A DNA stretch of 64,000 nucleotides. It comes from Anthoceros angustus (Eukaryota > Streptophyta > Anthocerotopsida > Anthocerotales > Anthocerotaceae). How positions within the stretch are numbered: the first letter of the stretch is position 1; every line of letters begins with the position of its first letter. Shown here piece by piece: positions 19,831 through 30,932 of this stretch. A program made the translations under genes and the position numbers. Location of the stretch: NCBI GenBank assembly GCA_010909165.1, contig MU008157.1, positions 496,001 to 560,000 on the forward strand, in the 5' to 3' direction. The notes beneath the pieces are model-generated. The model did no database searches, was not told the origin of the DNA, and saw only the letters and a list, made by a program, of their open reading frames with translations.

Positions 19831-21170
19831 ATCAGAGGTGCGTTCCGCAACAAACTCCGCAGTCCAAGGGAGAGTGTCAAAGCATCTCTTTCACTTCTCT
19901 CCGCACCATACACCACACCAGTTCCACAAGCCAGCGTGGACCACTACAGATGATGGTTGTCTAGAGTTGTGCAGGTCATTCTTCTACATTCTTGATAGAG
20001 TCCATCTGCACTTCTAAAGCCCTGATGTGGGCTTTAAAATACCTGAGCAATTGGAGTGCCACCCTTCATTTCGTAGCCACTGTTGGCGATGTTGCCAATG
20101 ATTTGGTTTGAAATAAGTATCTTAACAAGCAACCCACAACAGCTACACTAAGGCTGTTTCCGAGTAAAGCATACCTACACATCAAGAATTACCCACTTTT
20201 CAGTCACTGTTACCAATGACTGACATGAGAGCGGAGTCATTCACAAACTACTCGCAAACTTCATTCACAAGCTACTTGCAAACTTCAGTTACCTTTGCTT
20301 CAAAGTCACATGACTAGGAAACCTGAACTTTGCAAGGAAAGAATGGAGATTGGCCACCTGAAGCATCAGTACCCTGCAGTCTGAGTCACAAGCTTTACCA
20401 CGTACGAGAAACAATTGCACTTGAAGCATGGTAGAACATACCTCCCGAGGAGTAAAAGTATCTAAGCTGCAAATTTGATATACACATCCCAGAGGATCCC
20501 GTCGACAGGTTCGCCACTTGAGACTCTGAAACCTGCAACGAACCCTCGTCATGTCAAAACTGTGAGAGTTATGGAGCTAAGGTCTAGAATCAAGGCTTAT
20601 GATAAGAGACGATGGCGACTCCAGCGAAACCCACCTTCATTGCCCAAAAGGATCCCGTGCCCTTAGCAAACCGAGAATAGCTTTTCGTGAAGCAACAGCC
20701 AACAGCAGCGTCTTGACTCCGGGCAAACTATGTCTACACCAACATTTTTCAAACAGCACGAGTTAGCCACGTGACAAATCAATGCAGCAACTACAAAAAC
20801 AAAACAAGCTCTCGAGGGTTAGGGAGGTACCAAAGACTTCACCCCAACGTCTGATTGTGCTGGAGGGCACCACATAGTCCTTCCATTTATGCAACATGCG
20901 CTGTATTGCTGGCACAACTTAACTCATGTGCTTCACTTATACTTCTACGGGATGCATGTTCTACAGTAACTGGCTGAGAAGTGTATGATGTATGAGGTTC
21001 CAGCTCTAAAAAGTGGGTGATGTGTTAGCAAATAACAGCCGGATCTAGCACTGGTTCAGTAATGGTCCTTGGTTGAATACCGGGCTTGTAGGGTACTTGA
21101 GAGGTCTTGTCCATGTGGTGTGGGCACTCTGCAATATCTGGAGGTACAGGGCCGGGTCTATAAAGCAGGC
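19830..21170. other. Intergenic, no gene recognised
   Basis: Only short open frames without family features. No repeats of note. Confidence 0.35.
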
Positions 21171-21177
21171 TGAGGAT

Positions 21178-21540
21178 TGATTGAATGTTCCTTTACGCCC
21201 TGGAATGTGCTCTGGCTGATGAAAGGGGTAAGATTTCATGAGCAGGAAGCAGGAGTGGAGATTGATCCCTTGGGAGACTTGAGCACAAGAGTGGAAAGAA
21301 AATTGGTACAGCTTGTCCAGAAAAAGTACGACATCACAACCTTTTTGGAATGGGTAACGATGATGCGTTTGACAGGGTAAGGTGAAGCCTTGCGGTAGAA
21401 GGGCATGCTGACATTACCCTTGATAGATTTGATTGGATTCATCTTCATGGATTTGATGCTTATAGGAACGGTGTGCTAACAGCGTCAAACATTGTTTGCA
21501 GGTGCAGAGCATACTCCTTCTTGCGAGAAACAGACATCTA
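21178..21540 (+). pseudogene. Partial duplicate of AspRS exon 7 region
   Basis: The block matches 10917-11160 of the AspRS gene, including intron flanks. It shares CTGGAATGTGYTCTGG upstream, then GCAGGA(G)TGGAGATTGATCCC for the [14 protein letters not shown] coding part, then ATCACAACCTTTTTGG from the following intron and GCAGGT...AAACAGAC at the next exon start. The donor GTAAGC has become GTACGA and the acceptor context is altered. Only one exon and part of the next are present, so it is a DNA-level (intron-containing) duplication and not a retrocopy. Confidence 0.8.
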
Positions 21541-22174
21541 CGTTTGAGAAACTGTGTGTTCTTTCCTATGCTGTCACGATTAATATTGAATCCAACCATT
21601 TCAACTACATGTTCATAATCAGTGCGCTCTGCATCCATCTCACGCCAAATACTACCTATTTGGGATGTTTCCTGTTCATACTTCGCTGATCTAACGATCT
21701 ACACAGGAGAGCCATAGAACTGCCATCTCCGTGTCAATTGTACAATCCTGACTTTGAAAGGTCCTATTGAAGCACAATACTTTGCTGCCCTGCGAAGACG
21801 GTGACTGTATTCAGCTACTGTATCCTGTCATGGCTCTGTCGCCTGAACTATGCACATTTCCGAGCCTCTTTCTCCCTTCCACAAGGTTAGGATTCCTGTT
21901 GCCACAGATCAGATAAGGACTGCTCTCGATTAGTACCAGAACATGTCCAAATTCCAACAAGTTTCACAATGACCACTAGGACGAGCAACCCACCGTCAAT
22001 TTCAGAAAGAAGTTTGCGAGGACCATGTCGCATGACGTATATCACTCCAGATCTCCACATTCACACGATGTCCTTGGCGCACTCCAATGACGGGCCCATC
22101 ATCCCTACCTCACTGCTACGTCTCGTGGCCAAAGTTTGAACCTGCAAGTGCAACTCTGCTCCTACCACAAACAG
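21541..22174. other. Intergenic, 3' flank of P450
   Basis: Nothing recognised beyond the 3' flank of the P450. Confidence 0.4.
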
Positions 22175-24626
22175 TCACCGAGCTTCAGTCGCCGAAAATC
22201 TGCGTTGCACTTCCATCTTTAGTCCCTTGGACCCGTTGAAGTTCATAGTGATATCATACTGCACTGGAATCAATTGACTGGTAGGGTGCAACGGCTTGAA
22301 TCTGAATCTCTGCAATAGTGTGGCGGCCATAAGCGTGACAGACATTTGGGCGAAGGAGGCCCCCAAACACATACGGGGGCCCGCACCGAAAGGTAGCCAT
22401 TGGAATTTATGGTGTTGGGCTTTGGCTGTAGGCGAGAATCGGTCAGGATCGAAGGTGAGAGGATCAGCCCATATCCGAGGGCAGCGTCCGATGGCGTAGG
22501 ATGACATAAACACAACATCACCTGCCACCAGCACAGCACAACGTGAAGGCAATTAGCACAACATTGAACTGTATCAAGGAACTGTATGGTGGACACGACA
22601 GAAAAGCCTTTTTGTGCTGCGCCCACCTGACTTGATGGGGTGTCCGGAGGGCAGCACATCGTCCTCTTTAGCCTCCCGAGGAAACACTGGTATGGCTGGA
22701 TACAACCTCATGGTCTCCTTCACGCACTGCGTGAGGTACGGCAGTCGCTCTAAGTCCTCGTATGCAGGAGGGCGGCCACCCAACACGGTGTCCAGCTCTG
22801 CTGCTACCTTGCGCTCGACCTCAGGATGCGCTGCACACAACAGTTGGTGTCACACCACCATGTCATGCCAAAGCTTCGGTGACAAAATGGTTCCAAGCCA
22901 GAGCTCAAGACAACAGTAGTACCGGATATGCAGTACAGGGCTGCTGCTGTTGTTGTCGCTGTTGTCTCATGACCCGCCCCCATGACGTCATGGACATCCT
23001 CCCACAGCTCCTCGTCAGTCATAGGGCTGCCATCCTCATCAACAGTCTGCAGTAGCACACCTAACAGAGAATCGTCATGGTCGGCACCAGCCGCCAGAGC
23101 CTCACGACGCCCCTGCACACCACAAGGAAGGAACGGTCTAATTCCCAGTCAGGACAAAGGGCCACGTTAAACACGCTTCCAGGCCATGGCCTACCGAGCA
23201 GAAGTAAACAGGGTAGCACACGCCCCACCTACCTGTATGACCTCCAGCATAGACTCCCTCATGGTCTTCACAGACTCCTCAAGCATGCGCAGCTGTGGGA
23301 ACCCGATCTGCCCCAGAAACTTGAGCACGGGCAACGGAGTAATAAAAACCTGCAAAGACAGCCCACCTCGGTCATCATCCATTCCGGATTCCAGGCTAGG
23401 TCCTGAAACCTTGCAATTGCACTCCAGAAGCAACCCACCTCAGCGAGGACTTCCCCAAACGTGTTAACCGCCCACAAGAGACGGTCTGTGCCCTCCCGGT
23501 GATCGTTGGCAGCCCCGGACATGTCCCTCTGGATGCGCTCCGTCTGCTTGAAGTCATGATTGAAGGCCACCAGGCCAACAACGTCCAGAGTGAGCCGCTG
23601 CGTTTGTGTGGCCATATCCGTGCAGAAGCCCGCGCCACCATTCTGCTGCCATATGTCGGCCAGCTCAACTGACCTGCATCAAACCATCCATCGTTTGTGA
23701 CGAAATCCGACTCGGGCACAGATGATTGAGGAATAGATTACAGAACAATAGCGCTGTACCTGGCGACCACCACCTGAGCAAATTTCTGCAGCTGCGCCTT
23801 GCTGCGGAAGGGCGGTTGACACAGTCTCCTGTGCTTGGCGTTGTAGTCCCCCTGGGACCCAAGAATCCCCTTCTCGTGGGTCACGTACTTGTAAATGTCC
23901 TGGCAGAATCAGGCACGATCAGGATCGACACCTGGGTCACAGAAGCTGACAATCCCTGACAAACCAGGACTCACTGGGAGATAGCGCATGCCGTAGTTCC
24001 GCACGTTGGTGGCACACACATGCTGGATGAGGTCTGGGGAGTTGAGAAACACCCAGCTCGTCGCATTATTCAAAGAGGCTGGATTGGCGAATCTGCAGGA
24101 GGACGTGAGGGAAGAGGATGGTCACAGGAAGGACCCAACTTCCGGCGCACCAGCCGAAGGATTGAAAAATTCCCTGCCAGAAATTGCGCACCGATCGTTC
24201 CAGTTCCTACCTGCAGATCGGCCCGTACTTCAGCGAGAAACAGAGCATGGCTTCGTGCAGCCCGTGGAAGAAGATGCGGCTGACGTCCACAAAGGAATCC
24301 AGGCTGAAAGGATGCGGCCCCGGGATGGGCAAGCCATCGGGCGCTGCCGGTGCAGACCCAGGACTCAGAGTCGGAGAAGGTTGTCCGGCGAGGCGGGTGG
24401 TGAGCTGGGTGAATGGGCAGCCGGCAGCTCCGGCGCTGCTGACAATCTCTGCAGCTGCCGCGCTTCCTGCCTGGGCCGTACGGCTGTTGCTCAAAGCCTT
24501 GCCGGCCACCTGCGCACGCAGCGTTAGAGAGTTTCTACTTCCGCATCCGCATTGTTCCTGCCGCCATCTCGTATCCAGAGCCACACCCAGATTGCTGCTC
24601 CTGCCCGAGATGGCCAGCAGGCTCAT
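22175..24626 (-). CDS. Cytochrome P450, CYP97-clan type, 8 exons
   Basis: A monooxygenase that uses haem, O2 and electrons from a reductase. Exons in order are 24626-24211, 24092-23975, 23899-23760, 23673-23439, 23349-23233, 23112-22923, 22830-22627 and 22521-22175; they join with matching phases and GT-AG borders into 588 residues. The first 100 or so residues are rich in Ser, Ala and Arg and poor in acids, consistent with a plastid transit peptide. Then come LPIPGPHPF (proline region), the I helix GAGHETT, the K helix ETMR, FDPDRF (PERF) and the haem loop PFGAGPRMCLG. The absence of an N-terminal membrane anchor plus a transit peptide suggests the CYP97 clan, possibly the CYP746 family known from algae and mosses. 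The substrate is not evident. Start at 24626 is the first Met with a good exon; an upstream in-frame Met exists. Confidence 0.85.
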
Positions 24627-25080
24627 GTTGGTGCCGGGTTGGGACAAGTGCGAGCAGGCCACGGTTTCGAATCCGGAAGCGGGCAACATGTATGTTGAGG
24701 TTCTGTGGATTGGCAGAAGCGTGCATAGATTTCTCAACTATTTGGCATTCGGAGCTGGACTCCAAATGCCCAATAGGGGCCTGATCGGAGGACTTCGGGA
24801 GCTCCGAGCGTCGGGAAGGAATTGGGTCATTGTTCGGGAGCCTCCAACAGTCCGTTCTGGCGGGGAAACGTGCCGCCCTCCCGGGGATTGGACAACTGGA
24901 TTCGTCGAGTCCGACGTGGCATGCCGAAGCCTATCCGCTTGCAAAAATCTCAGCTGGCATGGTCCCGACCAATGGCATATGTGATGCTTGGATCTGATTG
25001 TACGCCTGCACTACCTAGCTCGATATCGAGATATCTTCACGGATATACGTATACCCATTGCCTATACGTGGTAATTCATG
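24627..25080. other. P450 upstream region
   Basis: Likely holds the P450 promoter. Near 25020 there is a short self-complementary word (CGATATCGAGATATC). Nothing else. Confidence 0.4.
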
Positions 25081-25089
25081 CAAGCATTT

Positions 25090-25420
25090 GAAGAGCTTAC
25101 ATGCCGAGCTTATGGCGGCCCTGCATAAATGTATCAATGTCGCTTGCTCTCAAAGGGGCACGCCTTCATCCCTCGCAATTGAGATATATGGGCCATGGGC
25201 AAGGCCTTTTCTAAGTGGGAGGGAGTACCACTGCTTACGAAGAGGGTTGGCCTCATCTTTCATGTATTTTGGCTTTCTACAAGCAATGGGTGTCCATCGT
25301 CCTGCAGCGGGCATTGGCCAATGTGGTGCAGAGGATGACGGCAAATGCAGCGCAAGCGGCTTCTTCGGCACCGGTGGTGGGTAGGTCCTTTCGTATCCCT
25401 GATTTTGATATCCCATGGTC
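25090..25420 (+). mobile_element. Retroelement ORF fragment, copy a
   Basis: In shifting frames this encodes FYKQWVSIVLQRALANVVQ and VVGRSF, a segment that follows ALETYGA-type sequence in the other copies at 26.5-28.6 kb. Several stops and frameshifts. It appears to be the extreme C-terminus of a mobile-element protein. Confidence 0.5.
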
Positions 25421-25739
25421 TGGTGTCCTCCTAGAGGTTGTTTCGCCCTTCTCTTGGGGTAGATGGGTTTTTCCATCTCTTTTTCATAATAAAGTGTCCA
25501 GGGCTACTCTCAAGACAACTTCAATCAATTCAATGAAGGTCTTACACATCTTTCGGCCCTTGTTGGAAACAAACAAGCTCAAAGCTGAGGGCGTTTTTGT
25601 ATGGGCGAGAGGAGCCAGCAAACCTTTCCATTAACAGAAAAGAAGCGGATTGAAAATGGCTATTTTCAAAATAGCCATTTTGAAAATTATTTCTAAAGAA
25701 AATCCTCAATCTCAATCCTTAATCTTGCAATGCTTCTTG

Positions 25740-25920
25740 GCTAAAAATAGAAGAATCTTGGAATGCCAGCGTTAAAACAAACTTCACTTCTCCGGTTGCC
25801 TCTATCCACCTAGACCACATTATATTAGAACAGAACTTGATAAATTTATCAAAGTTTGTAGCCAACGTCCCATAAGTGTCCAAAGCAAGCGGATGAAGAA
25901 GTGATCTGACTGCATTCCCC
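25740..25920 (-). mobile_element. Retroelement ORF fragment, copy b
   Basis: The minus strand encodes HPLALDTYGTLATNFDKFI and KFCSNIMW, matching copies d and f. Truncated on both sides. Confidence 0.55.
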
Positions 25921-26438
25921 TATACTTAGTTATTCTTCCTAAATACGACATTGTAGGTGCAGTCAGTGACTTTCAGTAGGGAGCTTTGCTGTTCCTTTTC
26001 ACCACGACCCCTAAGGCCGCCTTTGGATGTTCTCTGCAGGATGAGCTTTTCCCATTAAATTTTTCCCTCAATAAACATTGGCTTTTCATATTATTCCAAT
26101 GTGTCTCACACGTTTGGTTTCCAAACTTTACGTTTTCATTTCAAAGACATTCTTTTATTTTCCTTTTGTTATTGCCCTTTCCATCATGTGGATGAGTACG
26201 TCTATTTGTAGCGTGTGTGTTTCTCGATACCTGCCCCAATGCAGCAATAATGCTCTCATAACTCTAATTTCACGTGGCTAGAGTTGTTGCGGTTATTTAG
26301 TTAACCCTCTTGGATTATTTAATTAACCTATCACCAGGTAATGATTTAACCTCAAGTTAGATGACTTATATATAAAAGATCAATTTTTTCATATTCAATT
26401 AATTATCTCTTGCATTTTTTCCTGTAATTTAACATGGT

Positions 26439-26745
26439 ATGGGAGCCATCGAAAACTCTATAACTAATATGACTGGGACAATTTGTTGCTCTAAGTACAC
26501 TGGTAGGCATACATCCTCTGATGCATGTGTCCTGGTATATTTAATGAACATTTGCCTCTACACATTCTCCAAGTTCATCAAGGCTTGTGCCAAGAAATAC
26601 CACAACCGCAAGAATGGGGTTGGTCTCCCCCTTTCCTATATGATGGCTTTCTTCACCCTGTAGAGGACATTGACCAACGCAGTGTACAGGATGACAACAA
26701 GCGTAGGGGATGCAGCATCTTTGGCACCAACGGTAGGTAGGCCCT
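26439..26745 (+). mobile_element. Retroelement ORF fragment, copy c
   Basis: Encodes FSKFIKACAKKYHNRKNGVG then LSYMMAFFTL, stop, TLTNAVYRMT and PTVGRPF. It overlaps copies a and f in content and order. A stop replaces the conserved KQRVSI position. Confidence 0.55.
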
Positions 26746-26926
26746 TTCATATCCCCGGTCGCGACATTCTCAACACAATGGGTAGATCGGAGATAGGCAG
26801 TCACGGGGGCTAGTGCTTGTGCCCTCCAGAGGATTGTTCCCCTTTGTCTTAGGATAGATAATATTTCGTACCTTTTTTCTTACATAAAGTCTCCACGTTT
26901 TCCTTACACATTCACCAGCAGATCAG

Positions 26927-27223
26927 ATGGTCCTAACTATGAATCGAGAAATTTCTAGAAAAAAATTTCACTACTCTCCAGAAATGGTAGCAGATGTGAT
27001 GGTTACTCACCTACACGGTGAACACGTATTCCTAAACTATCCAAGTTGGGGAGTAGCTGGAGCAATGACTTTCAAGGTTACTAAGTATAGGGGAATGCGG
27101 ACTGGCCACTTCTTCATACTGCGTGCCTTGGAAACTTATGGGGCATTGGCTAAAGACTTTAATAAATTTATCAGGGTCTTTCATTCAAATTCAAAATGTT
27201 GCCAAGGTGAAGTTTTTGTATGA
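26927..27223 (+). mobile_element. Retroelement ORF fragment, copy d
   Basis: Encodes NYPSWGVAGAMTFKVTKYRG then FILRALETYGALAKDFNKFI. This is the best-preserved plus-strand copy of the domain. It is followed directly by a coiled-coil gene remnant. Confidence 0.6.
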
Positions 27224-27275
27224 TTGTTTTGCCCTTCCTATTTCATTTGGAGTTGGTCTGATTCTATGTTTTTGG

Positions 27276-27988
27276 CAGATTTCGAACCCATCATTGTGCC
27301 AAGTGATTGTGATGAAACGTCTGAAGTGCAACAGGACAGAAAGGTGGCCATATTGCCATCTCTGGATATGGTATTGCAGAATGGGAATGGCATTGGAAAT
27401 TCAAGCAGTTTTGAGCAGAGTCTTGCTGATACCTCCCGAGAACGGGAGTTAGATAGAGAGAAACAGGAAAGGGAGTTTCAACGGCAAAAAGATTTAGAGG
27501 TACTGAATGAGAGGCAGAGGCGCAAAGCTGTTGAACTACGAGTGTCCAAGCAAAGAGAGAAAGCTCTTGAGATTCAGAGGCGAAAAAATGTGGAAAGAAG
27601 ACAAGAACACTTGAAACATCAAGAAAAACTCAAACAGCAGCAGAAAGAGCAGTAAGAGATTCGAAGATTGTAGTGGAAAAGGCAACAGCAGCATAAGATT
27701 GATAATGGGCCTCGAAGGGTGCCCACTGCCACCCAGGAAGACCCGTCAGGATCAGTAAGTAATCTTATCCTCCCTTTATTACTTATAGTAGAGTGAAAAC
27801 TAATGTTTGTGTTTGATTAGGTTGTGAACTTACAGGAAGATGAACAATTTCTTCGAAGCCCTCAGCTTCATCGATTTCTGGCCAACTATGATAATGTTGG
27901 ACAAGTTGTGCCAATCAAACCAAGTGGTCGTGAAAATTACATTTTCAATTTGTATAATTGTACAGTCAATTTTCCAAAATAAGGTGAG
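27276..27988 (+). pseudogene. Coiled-coil gene remnant, unknown family
   Basis: From about 27276 the sequence reads FEPIIVPSDCDETSEV, then a stretch of about 80 residues rich in Arg, Glu, Gln and Lys (for example RERELDREKQEREFQRQKD) that should form a long charged coiled coil. A stop at 27653 and another TAG about 20 bases later interrupt it. The frame then continues to a plausible GTAAGT donor near 27753 and an AG acceptor near 27820, after which VVNLQEDEQFLRSPQLHRFL and NYDNVGQVVPIKPSGREN run to a stop. The intron suggests an ordinary gene that was captured or broken. I do not recognise the family. Confidence 0.4.
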
Positions 27989-28039
27989 TATCTTTGCTTA
28001 AGTATCTGTGCATCTATTACCTAACGTATTACCACCCAG

Positions 28040-28300
28040 GATGCCATTCATGACGTTATATTTGCAATGACTTGTGAAAGTGGTTATATGGCTTGGAGGG
28101 AGCGTTGGTATGCTTTACATATGGAGCCAACGGTCAGAGCCGACTTGTACCTTGTCCGGGGTGACCAAGTCTCAGTCGCAGACGTGGTGGTTATTTATCC
28201 TACATGGGATTCCACCTTTGAATAGGTTATCCTAAACCATCCAGGCTGGGCGGCAACTAGAGCAGTGGCTTTCAAGATTAGGCCTACAAATAGTTAAGGA
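28040..28300 (+). mobile_element. Retroelement ORF fragment, copy e
   Basis: Encodes DAIHDVIFAMTCESGYMAW, then RADLYLVRGDQVSVADVVVI, a stop, and NHPGWAATRAVAFKIRP. The pattern RADL-x(n)-DVVV-x(n)-K resembles the restriction-like endonuclease core that follows reverse transcriptase in some non-LTR elements of plants and algae; this is inference from pattern only. Confidence 0.5.
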
Positions 28301-28360
28301 AGAGGAGGATGCATCACCTACAATTGTATCTTTGTGGATGATCATCGTGGAAAAGACCCA

Positions 28361-28640
28361 TTAAAGGGAAATTGAGACCCGCTGTTTAAAGAACGTAGTG
28401 AAGTAGGAAAGGATCAACCTTATACCGTGACTCCGGGCGTAATAAGCTTTGGCGCAAGACTTGATAAATGCATTGAAATCCTTAGTCATCGCCCCATATG
28501 TTTCGAGGGCGAGAGGAATGAATTGGTGGCACGTTTCCATCCCGCTATATATCTTGACTTTGAGAATCGCCGCTCCGACAGCAGCCCAACTTGGACAGTT
28601 AGTGATTACCTGTGCAGAGTTGGTGTCAGGAGAGACAAAG
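28361..28640 (-). mobile_element. Retroelement ORF fragment, copy f
   Basis: The minus strand encodes NCPSWAAVGAAILKVKIYSG, FIPLALETYGAMTKDFNAFI, then KSCAKAYYARSHGIRLILSY and FFKQRVSISL. It spans the segments seen separately in copies b, c and d and shows they belong to one protein. Confidence 0.65.
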
Positions 28641-28708
28641 GAGGGGAGGGCGAGGAGCGGATCCTCTATCTCTCCTTCGCACTCGCTGCTGCCTAATATG
28701 GAAACGGT

Positions 28709-28835
28709 TTTATGGAACACAATGTACGAATATACATTTCCTATTGACATAAGTATGTTTCAAGTCTCATGGAACACAACGCATGCATACACATTTCCTA
28801 TTGACATAAGTATGTTTCGAGTAACACAACGTTAC
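28709..28835 (+). repeat. Two-copy direct repeat
   Basis: A block with TATGGAACACAA, then TACACATTTCCTATTGACATA and AGTATGTTTC occurs twice in tandem, about 60 bases each. Confidence 0.8.
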
Positions 28836-29131
28836 ACAAGTAGTATGTATCTTCACTACAAACCCTTCGTAAAATATTGTACTTAGTTGTATTATTTTCC
28901 CTCCCTTAAAAATTATTAGCTTAAGGTGAGAACTCTCCAAAAATTTCTCGAATCCGATATTAGGGGAGTTGATATCTGCCTTCGCATGGAATACATGCAC
29001 TCCCTTTTCACTCTCCAACCATTGATTCTAGATCGTTCATTGAGAAGCTATTATCAAACAGACAAACTTGTTGGGGTGGGACAAGAGAGGAGAACAAATG
29101 CATTAGGCATAATTAAGAACTAGGGTCTCCA

Positions 29132-29250
29132 GCAATAAGCAATCTTACTAGAGTGTCGAGCAAGACTTTGCAATAAGCAATTTTACTAGAGAGTCAAGCG
29201 AGACGTTGCAATAAGCAATTTTACTAGGGTGTTGAGCAAGACGTTGCATT
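29132..29250 (+). repeat. Three-copy minisatellite
   Basis: Three units of about 46 bases, each with TTGCAATAAGCAATTTTACT then AGAG/GTG and GAGCAAGAC. Short ACTGGCAGTGGCA repeats follow at 29360-29440. Between 29450 and 30120 no gene is recognised. Confidence 0.8.
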
Positions 29251-30149
29251 GCAGGTCTAGCGATAGGGTCACAATGTATACAACTTGCATAACGAGAGAA
29301 CTTGGGATGAACAAAGAGGTTCGCATATAAGATCCATATATAGTTATAGCTCACGACAAGAGTAGTTCACTGGCAGTGGCAAGAGTAGTTCACTGGTAGC
29401 GGCAGGAGTAGTTCACAGGCAGTGGCAGTTCACTGAAATTCACAACTCATCTCAACATAATGTTTTTAAGAGATCGTAGTTGGCTTGATTATGTCGAAGA
29501 TGGCTGATGAAGCAGTGGTCAGTCAACTTGTTGTGGAGAAGGCTGGGGAAGCAAGACGGCTGTAGTTTGCAACATCTGCTAACCAACCGTCGTATGCAAG
29601 AATGGTGGAAAAAATATCTGACGAAGACTCCATGGACCAGGATACGGAAAGGTATGAAGCACCAGCAGATAGAGAGGTTGAGGATGACGCAGATAGTAGG
29701 TTTTGCTTAAATGGCTATGATTCTTAAAGCCTAGTGAGAAGTTGTATGCTATAAAGTTTTAAGGGCTTGAATCTTCAATCAAAGAGAACCCTTGGATAAT
29801 TATTATCCATAGTTCCTAGAGAATTTTTTAATCTTTAGACATGGATAGCTAGCTAGTTGTCTTAAAAGAAAAGGATGTCCATTGTGTAGGATGGTGAGCC
29901 AATGTGGTCACGAAATATCTACCTAAAAAACTTTCAATACTTCTTCTTCTTGTGGATATTGCAACCACTACCACGGGTTTAGGCTCATCACCAGAGCCAG
30001 GATAATGGGTGAGCAAAGGATGAATTGGCTAAAAAAGAAAAAGAGAGTCCGGTGTGCAAGGTTGTATGCACCTCTCACACATTGTCCATCAACATGCACT
30101 AAACTCGGAACATTCGACAACTGAGCCTTATTCTGTTATCCAACCAAAA

Positions 30150-30450
30150 CACTCGTTGCGATTTGACCCCATGAGATGCGTCCAAGATAGAGCCACATTC
30201 ACAGGTGAGAAGTAAGGAAGCCACTGGCTGAACCAAACTGGAAGCACATTGCACGAATAGTACCTTGGGTGGTAATACGTTTGACCCCATGAGATGCGTC
30301 CAAGGTAGAGAGCCACATTCACAGGTGAGAAGTGAGGAAGCCAATGGCTAAACCAAACTAGAAGTACATAGCTCTTGTGAAGGTTGTACGTAACCTAACA
30401 AATTAACTTGTGAAGTGAGGAAGCCATTGGCTGAACCAAACCGCAAGCGC
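30150..30450 (+). repeat. Direct repeats of about 116 bp
   Basis: TTTGACCCCATGAGATGCGT and the following block with CCACATTCACAGGTGAGAAG occur at 30160 and 30281. A third partial copy (GAAGTGAGGAAGCCATTGG) begins near 30412. Confidence 0.85.
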
Positions 30451-30556
30451 ATTGCTCTTGTGAAGGATGTAGGTGACCTAACAAATTAAAATTTTGGTGA
30501 TATTGAGGTACTCATAATATATCTCCATTTGGCCTAATAAGAACGTCATGATTAAG

Positions 30557-30677
30557 CATCCTTGGAGTGGATGCCCTTAGTACAAGTAGGGTAGGCATAC
30601 CATGGTACAAATTGTTAAGTACCAGGTCCATGACGGAAATCCATCCTTAGTGGACTTAAATAAAATTCTTCTTCTTC
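30557..30677 (+). mobile_element. SINE-like element, copy 6
   Basis: Plus-strand copy with GGAGTGGATGCCCTTAG, GTACCAGGTCC (box-B-like), GACGGAAATCCATCC (hairpin with one change), TTAGTGGACTTAAATAAAAT and the TTC tail. Confidence 0.8.
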
Positions 30678-30847
30678 ATAACTAGATTTTGGTACTACTT
30701 AGATACTCTTAACTTATTTAAATAATATTTTTCATATTTTAAAATTATATAGATTTCTAATTTTGAATTATATAAAAATTAAACATAATTTTTAAGATAA
30801 ATACATATACGGAAAAATTTTACCCTATCACATTGAAGAGGAAAAGA

Positions 30848-30932
30848 TGGGGTGAGAGAGGCTCGAACTCTCGACCTCAGGATTTCTCAGTAGCTATGAG
30901 ACCTACGCGCTAGCCAACTGCGCCACCACCCC
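30848..30932 (-). tRNA. trnM-CAU: tRNA-Met(CAU), elongator, with short intron
   Basis: An 85-nt gene on the minus strand: GGGGTGGTGGCGCAGTTGG start, GGTCTCATA with anticodon CAT, a short intron of about 12 nt after the anticodon loop (AGCTACTGAGA area), T arm GAGAGTTCGAGCCTCTC and CTCACCCCA end. The acceptor stem is fully paired. Elongator tRNA-Met is one of the intron-containing nuclear tRNAs of plants, so this fits a nuclear gene. It is the intact reference for the interrupted copies at 3.5 and 4.8 kb. Confidence 0.93.

Noticed and set aside
19365-19916. 183-codon minus-strand open frame
   Set aside because: It runs through a tRNA-Ala relic and a direct repeat and resembles no protein family known to me.
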